DNA of 64,000 bases from the NCBI GenBank assembly GCA_030278955.1, contig JAOANR010000013.1, forward strand, positions 40,832,191-40,896,190, in the 5' to 3' direction. Origin of the DNA: Hygrophila difformis (taxonomy: Eukaryota > Streptophyta > Magnoliopsida > Lamiales > Acanthaceae). Below are positions 34,084-46,652 of the stretch, piece after piece. Position 1 is the first letter of the stretch. Every line of letters starts with the position of its first letter. The notes beneath the pieces were generated by a model. It made no database searches, was not told the DNA's origin, and saw nothing but the letters and a program-made list of their open reading frames with translations. The translations under genes were made by a program, and so were the position numbers.

Positions 34084-37000
34084 ATGGACCGGAGTTGGAT
34101 GTACCGCTCCCGTCGTGAATTGGGAGTACTGACCTCAGAATTTAAGAGTGGAGTTGATTTGTTCCTGCTTATGTCTCATCAAAACCCAAATGTGGATAGA
34201 GCACAAGGAAAACTAAGGTGTCCGTGTAGACAATGTAAGAATAAGTGTTATCTACCCGATGATGACAACAAGTATCATCTACAAGGCAATGGATTTGTAC
34301 TGAACTACGAAAGGTGGACGTGTCACGTAGAGTCACACCACCCTCCTAGTTCAGAGTTTCCTGAAACGGCCGCCTCTTCAAGGCCCGACGCTGAAGATGC
34401 TTACATACAGATGGTGTTCGATGGAATGGGATTTGGTATTACGAATACAACACCACCTGATGAAATTGATGAAGGTGATGAACCTAGGCCCCCCGAGGAA
34501 CCTAATGCACAAGAGAGAATGTTCTACCGTATGTTGGAGGCGGCGGACAAGGATCTGTGGCCTGGATGCAAGAAAATGACTTTATTGTCAACAATTGCTA
34601 GGTTGTTAAATATTAAGGCTGAACATAATCTGTCTGAGAGGTATTTCGACACTTTATGCCAACTCACCATAGATACACTTCCTGAGGATAATGCTATGGT
34701 AAAGAACTTTTACGAGGCGAAGAAGCTACTCGAGGGGTTGGGGCTACCTGTTCAGAAAATAGATTGTTGTCCTAAAGTTGTATGTTGTATTGGCGCGACG
34801 ATGCATCATTAGATAGATGCAAGTTCTGTGACGAGCCTCGGTTTAGGGAAACAAATTCCACTTCACGGCTTGCACGCAAGTACATGTTCTATTTCCCACT
34901 AACAAACAGATTAAAAAGGTTGTACGCTTCAGAGACGACTGCGGAGCATATGACTTGGCATGTTGGACATGATCATGGATTTTCCGGGGAGATGTGTCAT
35001 CCATGCGACTCGAGGGCATGGAAGCACTTTGACACACTTCATCCAGTTTTTGCTGCTGAGGGACGGAATGTCCATTTGGGCTTATGCACAGATGGTTTCC
35101 AACCATTTGGTCAGTCAGGTTCACAGTACTCCTGTTGGCCAGTTATTCTAACCCCTTACAATCTCCCGCCCGGCATGTGTATGAAAGATGAATACATGTT
35201 CCTGAAAAGTATAATCCCTGGGAGATCAAGCCCAAAACAAGGGATAGATGTGTACTTACAGCCCTTGATAGCAGAGCTATTGGATTTGTGGGAAGTTGGG
35301 ATCACAACATACGACAGATATTCCAAGCAAAACTTTCAGCTGAAGGCGGCATTGATGTGGACAATTGGGGACTTCCCAGCGTATTCTATGTTGTCTGGTT
35401 GGAGCACATATGGGAAAACGGCTTGTCCGGTATGTATGGAAGAGACCGAATCCATTAGGCTAAAAGAGGGTGACAAATAGTCCTGGTTCGATGTTCACAG
35501 GAGGTTTCTGCCTCCCGATCATCCTTTCAGAGTTGATAAGTCAAAATTCACGAAGGATCGAGAGGAACACGGGTCGCCACCAAGGTATAAGGGCGGTGAA
35601 GAGGTGCTGGAAGACATTGAAATGCATGGAATGCGACGGCTTACCGTATTAGGATGAGCTGAAGAGAATGCATTGCTTAGTAAGACTTGTGGATGGAAAA
35701 AAAGGAGTATCTTTTGGGATCTACCATATTGGAAGATGAATTTGATTAGACACAATTTGGATGTCATGCACATTGAGAAAAATGTGTTCGAGAATGTTTT
35801 CAACACAGTTATGGACGTTCAGGGTAAGACAAAAGATAATGCGAAAGCACGGGAGGACTTTATGACATTGTGCAACAGGCCTGAACTACATAGGGACAAT
35901 CGTACCGGTAGATATCCAAAAGCAGTATATACAATGGACAAGGAGAGACGGGATATATTTTTGAAATGGGTTGCAGGGTTAAAGTTTCCCGAAGGATTTG
36001 TTTCCAACCTGGGCAGATGCGTAGACATGAACAAACATAGAATGTTTGGAATGAAAAGTCATGACTGCCATATTTTTTTACAGCGTCTCCTACCAATAGG
36101 TTGGCGGCATCTACTCCCGAAGAGTGTGTGGGAACCCATAGCAGAGTTGAGCAACTATTTCCGGGCCTTGACTGTGAAAACAATTAAAATTGAGGACTTA
36201 GACAAATTGGCCATCGATATTCCTGTTCTATTATGTAAGTTGGAAACAATTTTCCCACCAGCATTCTTCGATTGCATGGAACATCTTCCCGTCCACCTAC
36301 CTTACGAAGCCAGGCTTGGCGGTCCTGTGCAATTCAGATGGATGTACCCGTATGAGAGGTGAATTTTAACTACATTGTTATGTACTATTAAGTTGATTCT
36401 ATTCACTGTGATGACCAATATTGTTTTGCATTATACCTTGTAGATATCTGAATCGCTTGAAGAGAACTGTGCGCAACAAGGCGCATGTTGAAGGGAGTAT
36501 TTGCAAATCATATATGGTTCGAGAGACCTCAATTTTTTGCTCTCATTACTTTGAGAAGCATGTGTTCACACGTGAGAGGAATGTGCCAAGGAATGATGAC
36601 GGTGGCATAATTCAATATGATGATATCCTACCTAGTGTATTTGCGCACGCGGGACGTGCCCAAGGGAAAGAAATGAAGAGACGACTGTGTGGGGAAGAGT
36701 TGAATGCCGTACATAATTACCTCCTCTTAAATTGTAAAGAGATCGAACCGTACCTCGAGTAAGTTCTCGTTACAATCTTTCAATTAGAAATATGTCCGTG
36801 CGTGTGACATAACCAAATTCCTTGTCTCAACAATAGAACATTCCAACAGCAGCTGCTGGAAGATCACTCTGGTCTAAGTGTTACAGATATATGGGCAGCG
36901 CAGTCCACATAATTTTCTAAATGGTTTTTGGAATACGTGATCGAAAATCCACCAGAGAATCCATACATTTGCCACGTGGCACAGGGCCCGCTTCCAATTG

Positions 37001-37653
37001 GTACATCATATCCTATGTACTTTACCAATGGAATGAAATTTCACACAGAATCTTATGGTAGACAGAAGTCGACATACAATAGTGGAGTGTGTATCACGTC
37101 GGAAGAACAAGGAGACTACTACGGTATAATCGAAGAGATCATAGTCATAGAATACCCTGCGCTGCCTATTAAGCAAACAACATTCTTCAAATGCAGGTAG
37201 TTTGACCCTCGCGAAGGAATTGGGACACGAACTCATGCGAACTATAAGATTGTCGAAATAAACCACTCAAAATCTTTGAACGTATATGAGCCTTTTATTT
37301 TTGCTCATCAAGCCGAGCAAGTGTGCTATGTACCCTTCCCAACCAACAGACCAGCGGCTAATCGGAATGAGTGGTTGGCTGTTTGTAAAGTCAAACCACG
37401 AGGTATAATAACGGTTAGGCAAGGGGAAGAAGCAGAAGCATTCCAGGATGATGTTCCCGAGCATGGTTACATCAGCACTGCAAATATCACGTCCATGCGA
37501 GAGCCCTTGACAGACGGTGAGGTGCAATATGTTGATCTACAACTCAACGAGGGTATTGAATCAGAATCTTCGATAGACACTGATTCTACTTCAGGAGAGA
37601 CTGGCACGGATGATCCATCGCAGGAGACTTCGGATGATGATTTTCAAATATAA
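34084..37653 (+). pseudogene. CACTA TNP2-type transposase, multiply broken
   Basis: Starts at ATG 34084 (MDRSWMYRSRRE) and ends at TAA 37651-37653. Domain order fits TNP2: transposase-associated domain with CPCRQCKNK (34084-34360), transposase_21 core (about 34800-35950, LYASETTAEHMTWH, LCTDGFQPFG), DUF4218 (about 36200-36750, ending in ELNAVHNYLLLN) and DUF4216 (about 37080-37400). Two introns were placed: 36359-36443 and 36760-36836. Breaks: a one-base frameshift near 34775-34785 (CCPK to MLYWRDD), and in-frame stops TAG 35478-35480, TGA about 35656-35658, TAA 36910-36912 and TAG 37198-37200, the last where tryptophan is expected. Protein sequence between breaks is well kept, so decay is fairly recent. 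Confidence 0.88.
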
Positions 37654-39589
37654 AATGCGACAATCTAATTAATGTTTTTATGTTAATTTTTGAAATAATG
37701 AAATTTCAATGCAGTACATTCTTTGTGTAATATCCTCTTTCATGTTCTAATAATATTACACTTTCGCAGATGACTGACCAAGGGGGTGGCTCGTCATCGA
37801 GCACTCCGCGTGGGACAGGGTCCCAACGCGCGGTTCGGGGACCCAAGCGAGAGAGTCTCGACTGGCTTCTGCTCTCCGGGCGGCCCAGGAGGCATTTCAG
37901 CGCCAAACCGCAGGTATTTATCACAACTTGTGTTACATTTTTTCTTTATACTATTGTTTGTATTTACATTTACCGTTTCTGAAACAATAGTGAATGAAGT
38001 TGGTTCAGAGGAACAGCCTGAGGATGCACCAGCAGGGACGATGACTGAGGTCCCAGAGACTCCCCCACACTCCAGGTATGAGTAATTCATAATTATAATA
38101 CAACGTTATTTATTTACTACAATTAAAATGTTCTTTAAATTCCTAGGTTCGGCTGGTTCTACACAGGGGGCGCCTCCAGCCACCCAGGCTACTTGATAAT
38201 GGCCAAAATTGACCATTATTTTCAATCTATTTCCGTGTCTGATACGGACATTTGATCGCATTCCGGTCTTATTTAAATAAGAAAGCAGTTGAATTTGACA
38301 GATATATGCAAGTTTGTATAAATAATAAGCTGTTATTGAAAAATACAAAAATATTGCCTTTTTATTAAATTTTATATTAAAAATCCAAAAATATGATAAA
38401 AATATTAAAAATCCCACATTTGATAATTATGGTTTGTAGTATCTGTTCGGTGGAATACGGATCCATTAAACGGAACACAAACAAAATGTCAAGTGGAACC
38501 AATATCCTTATTTATTATATTTTATATTTTATATTTTGATAATTTGATGTATATATTTTTAATTTTTATGTTTATGTATTTCTGTTTCTGTTTTCTGCTA
38601 TAATTAAGAATTAATTGGTCCACTAATCCATATTTAATTAAATTGCAGGTGTTTAATTGAATTAGGTCCAGTCCAGTCCATTTTCCAAAATCTAAAACCT
38701 GTAAGCCCAGTAAAATTCAGCCCAACAACACCAATCCAACCATTGTCTCAGCCCAAAACCCCATATTTGATTAAACCAAACCCATAGCCCATTACACCTC
38801 CAAGCCTAATACCATTCAAACCCTAACCCTAACCCTAACATACCACCAGCCGCCGCCGCTGCAGCCGCCGCCGGCGCCGCCTCCGATTACCTTCTCTGGC
38901 GGCCACCACCTCGCACCAACAGCCTCATCCGCCACCAACTTCCAACTCCATCCTCATCCTCCATCCCATCCGACAGCTCCGACCATCAGCCTTTCCCGTC
39001 GCCGCTCGCCTCCAAGCTCCGGCCACACCACCACTCGGCCGCCGCCTCAGTCACCACCACCGCACCTCCAAATCCAACAGCGCCCATGCCCTCGATAGCC
39101 GCCGCATCCGTCGTCGTCCTCTACCCTCTCCGTTCCCGACCAAGCTCTTCCACTCGCCGCCACCGCGAGCCCCATCCACCTTAGCCGGCCGCCGCTTCCT
39201 CACCCTCTCCGACTTCATCAACACCAAGCTCTCTTCGTCTCTAACTTCCAGATCCGGCCATCCTCTTCTCAAAGCTCCAAACAGCAAGAAATGAAAGAGA
39301 AGCAAGAAAATAAGAAGAGTTTGAAAGATAAAGAAAAAACTGGAACGAGAAAGAGCAGAGGAATTTGAAAATTGGAAACGAGAAACTGAAAACAAGAAAA
39401 ATAAAAATGGAGGATGAGGAAGAAGGAAGAAAATGGTGGAGAAATGAAGAAGAAGAAACGAGAAGGAGAAGAAGGGAGTCCTGTCGAAAATGGGGGATGG
39501 GGAAGGAAGAAAGAAAATAAGAGAAGAAAAGAAAATAAAAGGAGAAAGAGAAAAGAGAAAAAGAAAAAGAGATAAATTTTATCCGGACA

Positions 39590-40090
39590 TGGAGACCCCG
39601 GTCGCTAAACAAGACCCCGGTCGCTGAACAAACCCCGGGTCGAGATACCATGTTCCGCGACCAGGTGCTCCGCGACTGGAAAATAACTTAAGAACTGTGA
39701 GAGAGGCACCCCAGTCGCTAACCAATGGACCGCGACCGGGTGCACCGCGACCTGGACAGAAAATGGTTAGAGACTGGGAGTATCAAGACACAAAATCTGT
39801 GTCGCGGAACAATGTTCCGCGACACATGGACCGCGACCAGGACAGAGTCCCACGACCTCGACAGAGAAGAGAGAGCAGCCTCAGTCACGTGACCACCCCC
39901 ACTTTCAAATTGTCACATGTCAAAACCATCGCAAGGTCCCAGGACCGCAAGTCCCGCAGCACAAGAAATTTTCGTCCTTTTCTTCATGGACCTCAAGTCC
40001 CGCCCCTCCTGTGCGTCATCCTGGAGCTAAAAATTGTGTCCTGAACCAGATTTGTTCCGCGAACAGGCACAATTGTTTAGCGACTGGTGG
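39590..40090. repeat. CGCGAC motif array 1, left LTR
   Basis: About a dozen copies of GGTCGCTAA, CCGCGACC and GGACCGCGACC in both orientations over 500 bp. The best hairpin lies at 39798-39826 with 13-bp arms TGTGTCGCGGAAC / GTTCCGCGACACA and a 3-nt loop. Confidence 0.85.
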
Positions 40091-40124
40091 GCCTTGAATG
40101 GGCCTAGGGCTCAATTCTTCTCCT

Positions 40125-40133
40125 CTATAAATA
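40125..40133 (+). promoter_or_regulatory. TATA box in the left LARD LTR
   Basis: CTATAAATA in TCTCCTCTATAAATATAACC, followed about 30 nt later by a short CCTAGCCACACTTG leader. The context is that of a plant RNA polymerase II promoter, so transcription would start near 40160 and the R region would begin there. Confidence 0.6.
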
Positions 40134-40914
40134 TAACCTCCCAACCCCTTTGAACAGTAACCTAGCCACACTTGTAGTTTAATTTTTGTTCTTGGGGCAC
40201 CACTGTGCTCTCAAGTTGCTTTTAGAGTAGATAGTTTTATTTTTATGCAATGTAGATTTTAGTGTAGTTTTAGTTTAATTCATGTAATAAATTAGTGTGG
40301 CTAGTGTTCACATTTTCCAGTTTTTCATATTTTTGTATTTTGGGTTGAAACATTCAATTAATGGATGTAGTTAAACCTTATTTTAGTTTGTGGAATGATT
40401 AAGAAAATGCCCCACAAAAATTTGTCATGGTCTCTCCCTGATTAATTATTTTGCTGTTCTGTCTTCTTTTCTTTTGGGTTGCTTGACCACTTTTATTATT
40501 ATAGTTAGGTTTAATGCTTTATTTAGATCCAATAAGTGCATAAACACTTGATAAGTACCCTTTGGTAGATTTAATGTAGTTTTTATTGTTATCTTAGTTT
40601 GTATTTAGTATTAGTTTTTGTCTTGTTTTATTTATTTTGTTTAGTGTCTGTTCTTATCTAGTTTAATTTTTAGGTAGTTTATTTCTTTATTTTAATTTAC
40701 TTTTAGTTTTAGTACATTAGATCTAAAAAGGGATAGTGTTAAAGTGTTTATGCATATTTATTTAAAATTGCACCTCCTATATTGTATTGCATCACGTTGT
40801 AACCCCACGGGTTGCAACGTAATTTTCCCGTTGTGATCCCACAACGCACTTCCATGCAATGCAATTTAAGGCGTTATGCTGCCGAAATTTTGTAAAATTT
40901 TTAAAACCCCTTGG

Positions 40915-41245
40915 TCGCGAAACCCGTGTCGCGGACCCATGGTCCGCGACACACTCCTTGGTTAGCGACCGAGGATCCAAATGCTTGTAATTTCATTCGG
41001 GAAGGGCTCAGTCGCGGAACCCCTGTCGCATCCTTGTTCCGCGACCAGGAATTATGCCCTTGTTGGATTTTCGAACCTTGTGTCGCTATCCCCCTGTCGC
41101 GGACCCACGGTCCGCGACACAGTTTTTGTTTAGCGACATAAAAACCCTAATTTCCAATATCCAGTTTCTCTTATTTCCCACCTCTCTGTCGAGATCCTCC
41201 TGTCGCGGACCCACTCCGCGACACAAACTCTGTTCCTCGACAGGC
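40915..41245. repeat. CGCGAC motif array 2, left LTR
   Basis: Two strong hairpins: 40926-40952 with perfect 12-bp arms GTGTCGCGGACC / GGTCCGCGACAC and loop CAT, and 41095-41119 with 11-bp arms and loop CAC. More single copies of TGTCGC, TTCCGCGACC and CTCCGCGACAC lie between and after them. Confidence 0.9.
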
Positions 41246-43975
41246 TTGGCACCTTTTTGCCAAATTTTTATTCTCCATCTCACCCCATTAATTAATTGAA
41301 CCTTTATATTAATATTTTGAAGTTGAAATCCAATGATCTCAACCCATGATTAATTTGATATAAAGAACTTTGTTCAATTTTCCATTATAAGATTCTTCTA
41401 CAAAAGTTAAACTCTAATGATCTAAGTATATAATCCGGACTGTAATTAATTAATTAATTATGGAATGAGTGATTATTTAGACATAAAGAGCAACTATGGA
41501 TTTAATTCCATATCCTTGCATGAGAAACCAATGTCTCTCATACAAGAAGACCCATAAATATTTTCTTTTATTTATTTTGTCTTTACCCGTGTTGTGTGAA
41601 ACAGCTAGTAAGAGATATGACAGACTAATGTTGGCGGGTATTCCCACACGGATAAACTAGCTCGTGGTCTGTATATTAATTACTAGATGTTATTTTGCAT
41701 GGTCCGGATAGTGGTCGGTGGAAGCCTTGGCGGTTCGTCCATCCGGGATTATAATAGCTGCTCAGCTGACTCCTATCCGGATACAGTTTTCTTTTCTTTA
41801 TTTTAATTTCAAACCCGAATCTGGAGCTGTAGTAATGTTAGATGACATATGCCAATGTTATCTAATAATTATTGTAGTAATAGAACATGTGGGTTTTTAT
41901 CCAGTTCACAGACAGTGGAGTCTAAGATGACGGCGGCAACTGTCATTTAAGGCATTCCACTGTCTAAAAATCATTCCACCCAAATGAGAGGGAAATTGGA
42001 TAGCAGATGTTTGCAGTCCAGACAATCGTTTTGCCATCTTTTTAGCCAAATAAATTCTTCTCATCTCCGGCTATTTCATCTCTGTGTATCAACTTCTGTC
42101 TAAACCCACTTTATATTTTGGGTTATTTAATTTTACACTTCTCTATAAATTTATGCATGATGTTATTATGTAGATATTGTGGTCAATATTATTTTGGGAT
42201 CCTTCCCTTGGACACAGGAGTCTTGATTTATAATCAGATGTCTCACAATAAATTTCCAACAAAAATTCATTTATAAAATCCGGATCTAAGTAAGGGATAA
42301 ATTCCTCAGTTATGACTAATTTAAATCCGACTGGGGGTTGATTTTGGGAAATTAGAAGCAGAGTCAGCGATTAGGTCTCACCTAGACTGAAAGGGTCTGT
42401 GTTCTTATTGAGAGTCTAGTACCTGTTTAGGGAATGATTTTCAAACATTCATTATTTTCCAAAATTGCTGTGTATTGGGAATTTAGTCTTAATTAACACA
42501 CCGAGATGGGATCCACTTGGATTCAAATACAGTGTGTTAGATAATTCTAGAGGAACAATACATAGGCCTTGGTTATTTTCTGAGATAGGGTTGAGTACTC
42601 TTTCAACTGTTGTCCTCTTCTGCCAAAGCCTATTTTTGAGTCCTGAGTGAGTGCATCCGGAACGAACTAATTCACTAGTTCGTTTCATTAGTTTGTATCT
42701 CATAACCACCCGACGGGAAGTGAACACTGCGAGCGGTTCACCGAGAGCCGGGAATTCTTGATCCACATCCGGTCATTCTGACTGGGGGCTTTCTTTTACT
42801 ACCAGGGTCAGACTTTCAAAAACCTCCGAGTGATAGGATTTTAAATGCTTTCTTTATCGCTTTCTTTTAAATGCTTTCGTTAGAGGTCACTCGGTTGTAT
42901 TGAGAGTTGTGTAACTGCTACTAGGACTGATAGTTAAGGGATAGTTCAGGGCTTGATTAGAATCTTTGGGTGTGACATGGGGGAATGATAGCGGTACTTG
43001 ACTCTTCAACTAATGATTTGTCAGGTGTTGCTTGTCCACCACAGATAAATAATATAACTTTGCAAGGCCTGTGAAGGGAGTTATGAGTCTCTGGTATCTT
43101 AGATTATATTTTCTTAAGAGTATGTAAACTCTTACTGTAAGTACCTGTCTGTTAAAGGGAACATGGTACAGAGAACATGAGAGTTAGCTAACTGAAGGAT
43201 TATCCCACACAAATATCTGTGTATTAAAATGGAAATTAATTGTGTTTCATCTGAATCTTGTCAAATTTTTATTATTTTCTTCATGTCTCTTCTGTCTCAT
43301 TTTAAATCTGCTTTCTTAGAATAATCTTAACCGCTTTCTTAGAATAATTTTACTGCTTTCTTAAATTAAATTTAATTCACTTTCTAGAATAATCTTATCT
43401 GCTTTATTTTAATTGCTTTCATAGCTTAGTTTAAATTCTGTCAAGTAGTTGTTAGATATCAAACACAAACTTGAATCGAGTAACCGAGTGGAAAATCTTA
43501 GTAAACGATGTGGGCCCTGCTTCTATCGCACATCCTCCAGTGAATGATCCGGTACTTACTATAAATACTGCAATTTTTGACTCTGTGCGCTTTCGGGGGC
43601 ACCGTTTCTTAACACGAGTAATAAAAACGTGACAACCTACTAATATATCCCTTATCCCAACTCCATCCTCATAAATTGGTTTCATTAAATAAAATTGAAC
43701 ACCAGGATTATGATTTTTCAGAAAATACTCATGTAGTGGGAACTTGTCAAAAGTTTCATGGCAAGGATCTTCAAGGCACGAAAATGTCAAAAGTTTCATG
43801 CCGGGGAGGTCCATAACGCCGTATGAACTCAAAGTTTCCCCTCATGAGTAATAAAAAGTGAAATATATCCTTAAACACCTTCCCCACGAATCATAACTCT
43901 TTTCTATTAATAAATTCAATCCTGATATATTTTATTGAAAAACGCTCGTGTTAGTGAAATTTGTCAAAAGTTTCA

Positions 43976-43993
43976 TTGCGCCGTTGCCGGGGA
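43976..43993 (+). other. Primer-binding site (tRNA-Asp type)
   Basis: TTGCGCCGTTGCCGGGGA starts immediately after the left LTR. It matches the complement of the 3' end of plant tRNA-Asp (TGGCGCCGTTGCCGGGGA) at 17 of 18 positions. tRNA-Asp priming is common in Athila/Tat-type Gypsy elements, which suggests the partner lineage. Confidence 0.88.
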
Positions 43994-44100
43994 GGATGCA
44001 GCGTCGTTTATTAAGAGAATTACACTCCTGATTACTCATAGTTAGTTAGTGTATTTTAGTATATTTATTTCAGAACAGAGAAATACCCTCAAATCAATTA

Positions 44101-44140
44101 AACATTTAGAGTACTAAGACTCTAAATGTGAGGATGTTGA
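44101..44140 (+). repeat. Hairpin plus LTR-junction-like motif, copy 1
   Basis: Arms CATTTAGAG / CTCTAAATG, followed directly by TGAGGATGTTGAT, the same sequence that forms the true internal/LTR boundary at 46642-46656. Confidence 0.85.
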
Positions 44141-44615
44141 TTTGAGGGGAAAACCTAACCAATTGGGTATTTTTGTCTTGCAGGAATCATGGAGCCGCCA
44201 AAATTGGTGTAAGGAGTTAAATGTGGAAGTGTAGCATTGGGGCTACACTAATTTGCAATTGTAAATTGCCAAACACGTGAGACTCACGTGTTTGTCATCT
44301 CCACCACATCCGGACCACGAAGCTCCACCGCTGCTCCATCGCCCATCCATCTCATTACCACCACTGCGCTGAGGAAACCCTCATCACTGGTGAAACAACA
44401 AATGGAGCAGCAGACCTTCGGACTATAGGTTCCCGGTTGGATTAGTTCTGTAATTGACTGAAGATTATATCCGGAATTTAAAGAAATTTAAAATCCGGAA
44501 TAATTTTCACAAGCACAGAATTAATTCAACCTAAATTTCTGCAAGTCAAAATCATATATATATATATTTATATATGTTTATACATATTGTGCATTCGGGT
44601 ATTAATCAATTAACT

Positions 44616-44656
44616 CACATTTAGAGTACTAAGACTCTAAATGTGAGGATGTTGAT
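44616..44656 (+). repeat. Hairpin plus LTR-junction-like motif, copy 2
   Basis: Arms CACATTTAGAG / CTCTAAATGTG (11 bp), followed by AGGATGTTGAT. Confidence 0.85.
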
Positions 44657-45133
44657 ATTTTTGAGAAAACCCGATAACTTATTCTGTGTTTGCTTTGCAG
44701 GAATTTGTGGAACTACAAAAAGAAAATTAAAGCTTCAAAACAGGTTCCCAGTTGGATCAATTCTGTGAATAATAGAAAATATTTCTGGAATTTAAAGCAA
44801 TTTAAGATCCGGAATAATTTTTATAAGAACAGAATTAATCCAACCTAATTTTTGCAAGTAGATTAACTTTTATATGTTTATAAAATCCAAAAATGTGATT
44901 GAACAATTTTGATGAAAATCAGAATTTTTCTAAGTGTTGGGCATCGAACAATTGCTTTGTTTGATGAACCAAACGATCACACATAGCCAAAATCGTCGAA
45001 CACTTAATTGGTTTGACGAAAAGGGCTATCGGAAGTATGTTCATAGTTTGCATGTTAATATTTTCTCCCTCCCTCCCTCCTCTTTTATTTTATTTTGATT
45101 TTGATAATTTGTTTAAGTAGGAATTGATTTACT

Positions 45134-45171
45134 CACATTTCGAGCAAGGCTCAAAATGTGAGGATGTTGAT
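45134..45171 (+). repeat. Hairpin plus LTR-junction-like motif, copy 3
   Basis: Arms CACATTTCGAGC / GCTCAAAATGTG with one mismatch and an AAG loop, followed by AGGATGTTGAT. The arms differ in sequence from copies 1 and 2 but are compensated on both sides. Confidence 0.85.
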
Positions 45172-46637
45172 TCTTCACTTTTTTAAAAAAAAAGTGTGTT
45201 ATTTTTATTTTTATTTTTATTTTGTTTATTTTTTAAACACAACATAAGCATGCATAACTCTGCCAGTTTAAATTCACATATTTGATTTTGGTTTATGATT
45301 AAATTTTCAAACTTTTAAATTGGGATAATATAATTGAAGACATGCATGATATGAATTTTTGAGGTTTTGAGCTATAAAAATTTAATGATATAATCATCTT
45401 GTTGGGTAATAAGTCCTCATGTTGAGAATTTAATTGAATGTATTGTAAGAATTTTTCAAAGATTAAATTTAAGAATGTTGTATGACATGAATGAACCATT
45501 CCATGTGAGATTTGAGCCATGAGTCACTTTTACTCATTCTTTTCTTTGATGTGTGAAAATCATTTTAATTAAAGGAAACTAGAACTTGCGATTGGGACCG
45601 ATTCAAGATCATGCCATATTCCAAAAATCGAGAATATGATCGAGGCACCTAGAAAACCAAATTTTTGGCCTTCTTTTGAAATCCAAACCCAAAAATATTT
45701 TCCCTTTAGGATTAACCACTTTGAGCCTTAAGCCTAATTTTTCTTTGAAGCCCTCTATATTACTCCAAGCCTTCTAAAAAGACCAAAAAATTCAAACCCA
45801 AGTGGGCAAGAATGAATTTTATCAAGGCATTAAATTTATGATCATCAATTCATCAAATCGGTATTCAAAATCCGATTAAAAAAAAAGAAAAAAAAGAAAA
45901 AAGAAGAAGAAGAAGAAGAAAATTGTTGAGTTCCACTCAATACAAAAAAAAAGTGTTGAATTCAATTCAACAAAAATAAATTGCAAATGACAAAGCAAAT
46001 TAGACATAGTCTAATGTCATGCAATAGAAGGAGAAAAGCAAAAGAGAGAGAGAAAAAAATATTGATGATCATAAGTTTTAAATAAAAATATGCCATGTTA
46101 AGATAAAATTAATTCTTGCCACTTCTTAGCCTAATAATTCCCTTTCATACCAAATGTTACAACCGTAAACCCCGTTATAACCCTTAAATAAGACCTCGGG
46201 ATCTCGATTTGAAGAAATGAGCCGGTGGCGAGTTGGTCCAATTGCAAGCATATGGGATAATTTAATTAAACTTGATTATGAGTGTTCAATGATGAAACCC
46301 AATTTGAGAGTGAGTGAAATTTCCGCTTATACTATATGTGAGGCCTCATTTCTAATTTATACTCATGTCATGCTTTAATTCTAGAATCAAATTAATGAAT
46401 TTTTCTAAACATGATGTTCATGAAAAATTATCAATAATGACTGATTTGTATGCCTGATTTAGTGAGAAGTATCATTTCATTAAACACTGCAATCAAGAGA
46501 ATTCAATACTTGTAGTTTTCGATTGTCTTATCCCAATCTAAAAAGAATAAAATTTTTGAAGCCACGAAAATAGATTGAATATGCAGCGTCTATGCTCTTA
46601 GGAGCACTGACTCTGACTGCTCGGGGACGATCAGTAT

Positions 46638-46652
46638 TAAATGTGAGGATGT
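46638..46652 (+). other. Presumed polypurine tract region of the LARD-like element
   Basis: TTAAATGTGAGGATGT lies immediately before the right LTR (TGATAATGG). The purine content is modest for a polypurine tract, but the position and its exact repetition elsewhere in the interior point to this role. Confidence 0.55.

Larger units (their letters stand above)
38194..43975 (+). repeat. Left LTR of the LARD-like element
   Basis: 5782 bp, TG...CA. Parts in order: AT-rich start, C-rich block (about 38840-39250), purine-rich block (39280-39570), first hairpin array (39590-40090), TATA box (about 40125), AT-rich stretch, second hairpin array (40915-41245), and a long unique tail. It carries no coding sequence that I can support. 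Confidence 0.95.
43994..46652 (+). other. Non-coding internal domain of the LARD-like element
   Basis: AT-rich, without any open frame resembling a retrotransposon protein. It contains two diverged copies of one block, about 44101-44550 and 44616-44870 (shared: hairpin, GTGAGGATGTTGA, TTGCAGGAAT, GGTTCCCAGTTGGAT, ATCCGGAATAATTTT). It also has three hairpins followed by GTGAGGATGTTGA and an (AAG)n run near 45898-45920. The right end, AAATGTGAGGATGT, takes the position of the polypurine tract. Confidence 0.75.

Noticed and set aside
34397..34579. Alternative-frame ORFs over the CACTA transposase
   Set aside because: They overlap the TNP2 frame and show no family motifs.
38819..38839. Telomere-like CCCTAA repeats in the LARD LTR
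   Set aside because: There are only three units, and they are CCCTAA rather than the plant CCCTAAA. The stretch lies inside an LTR and is repeated in the other LTR, so it is not a telomeric insertion.
39051..39651. Open minus-strand frames of 114 and 136 codons in the LARD LTRs
   Set aside because: They are the complement of the C-rich and purine-rich blocks and encode Ser/Phe- or Arg-rich low complexity. Frames open only because of composition.
40915..41245. Spaced palindromes resembling a CRISPR array
   Set aside because: The units are irregular in spacing and orientation, lie within an LTR of a plant nuclear genome and have no cas genes.
43976..43993. Match to tRNA-Asp as a possible tRNA gene
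   Set aside because: Only the 3'-terminal 18 nt complement is present, exactly at the LTR edge; it is a primer-binding site.
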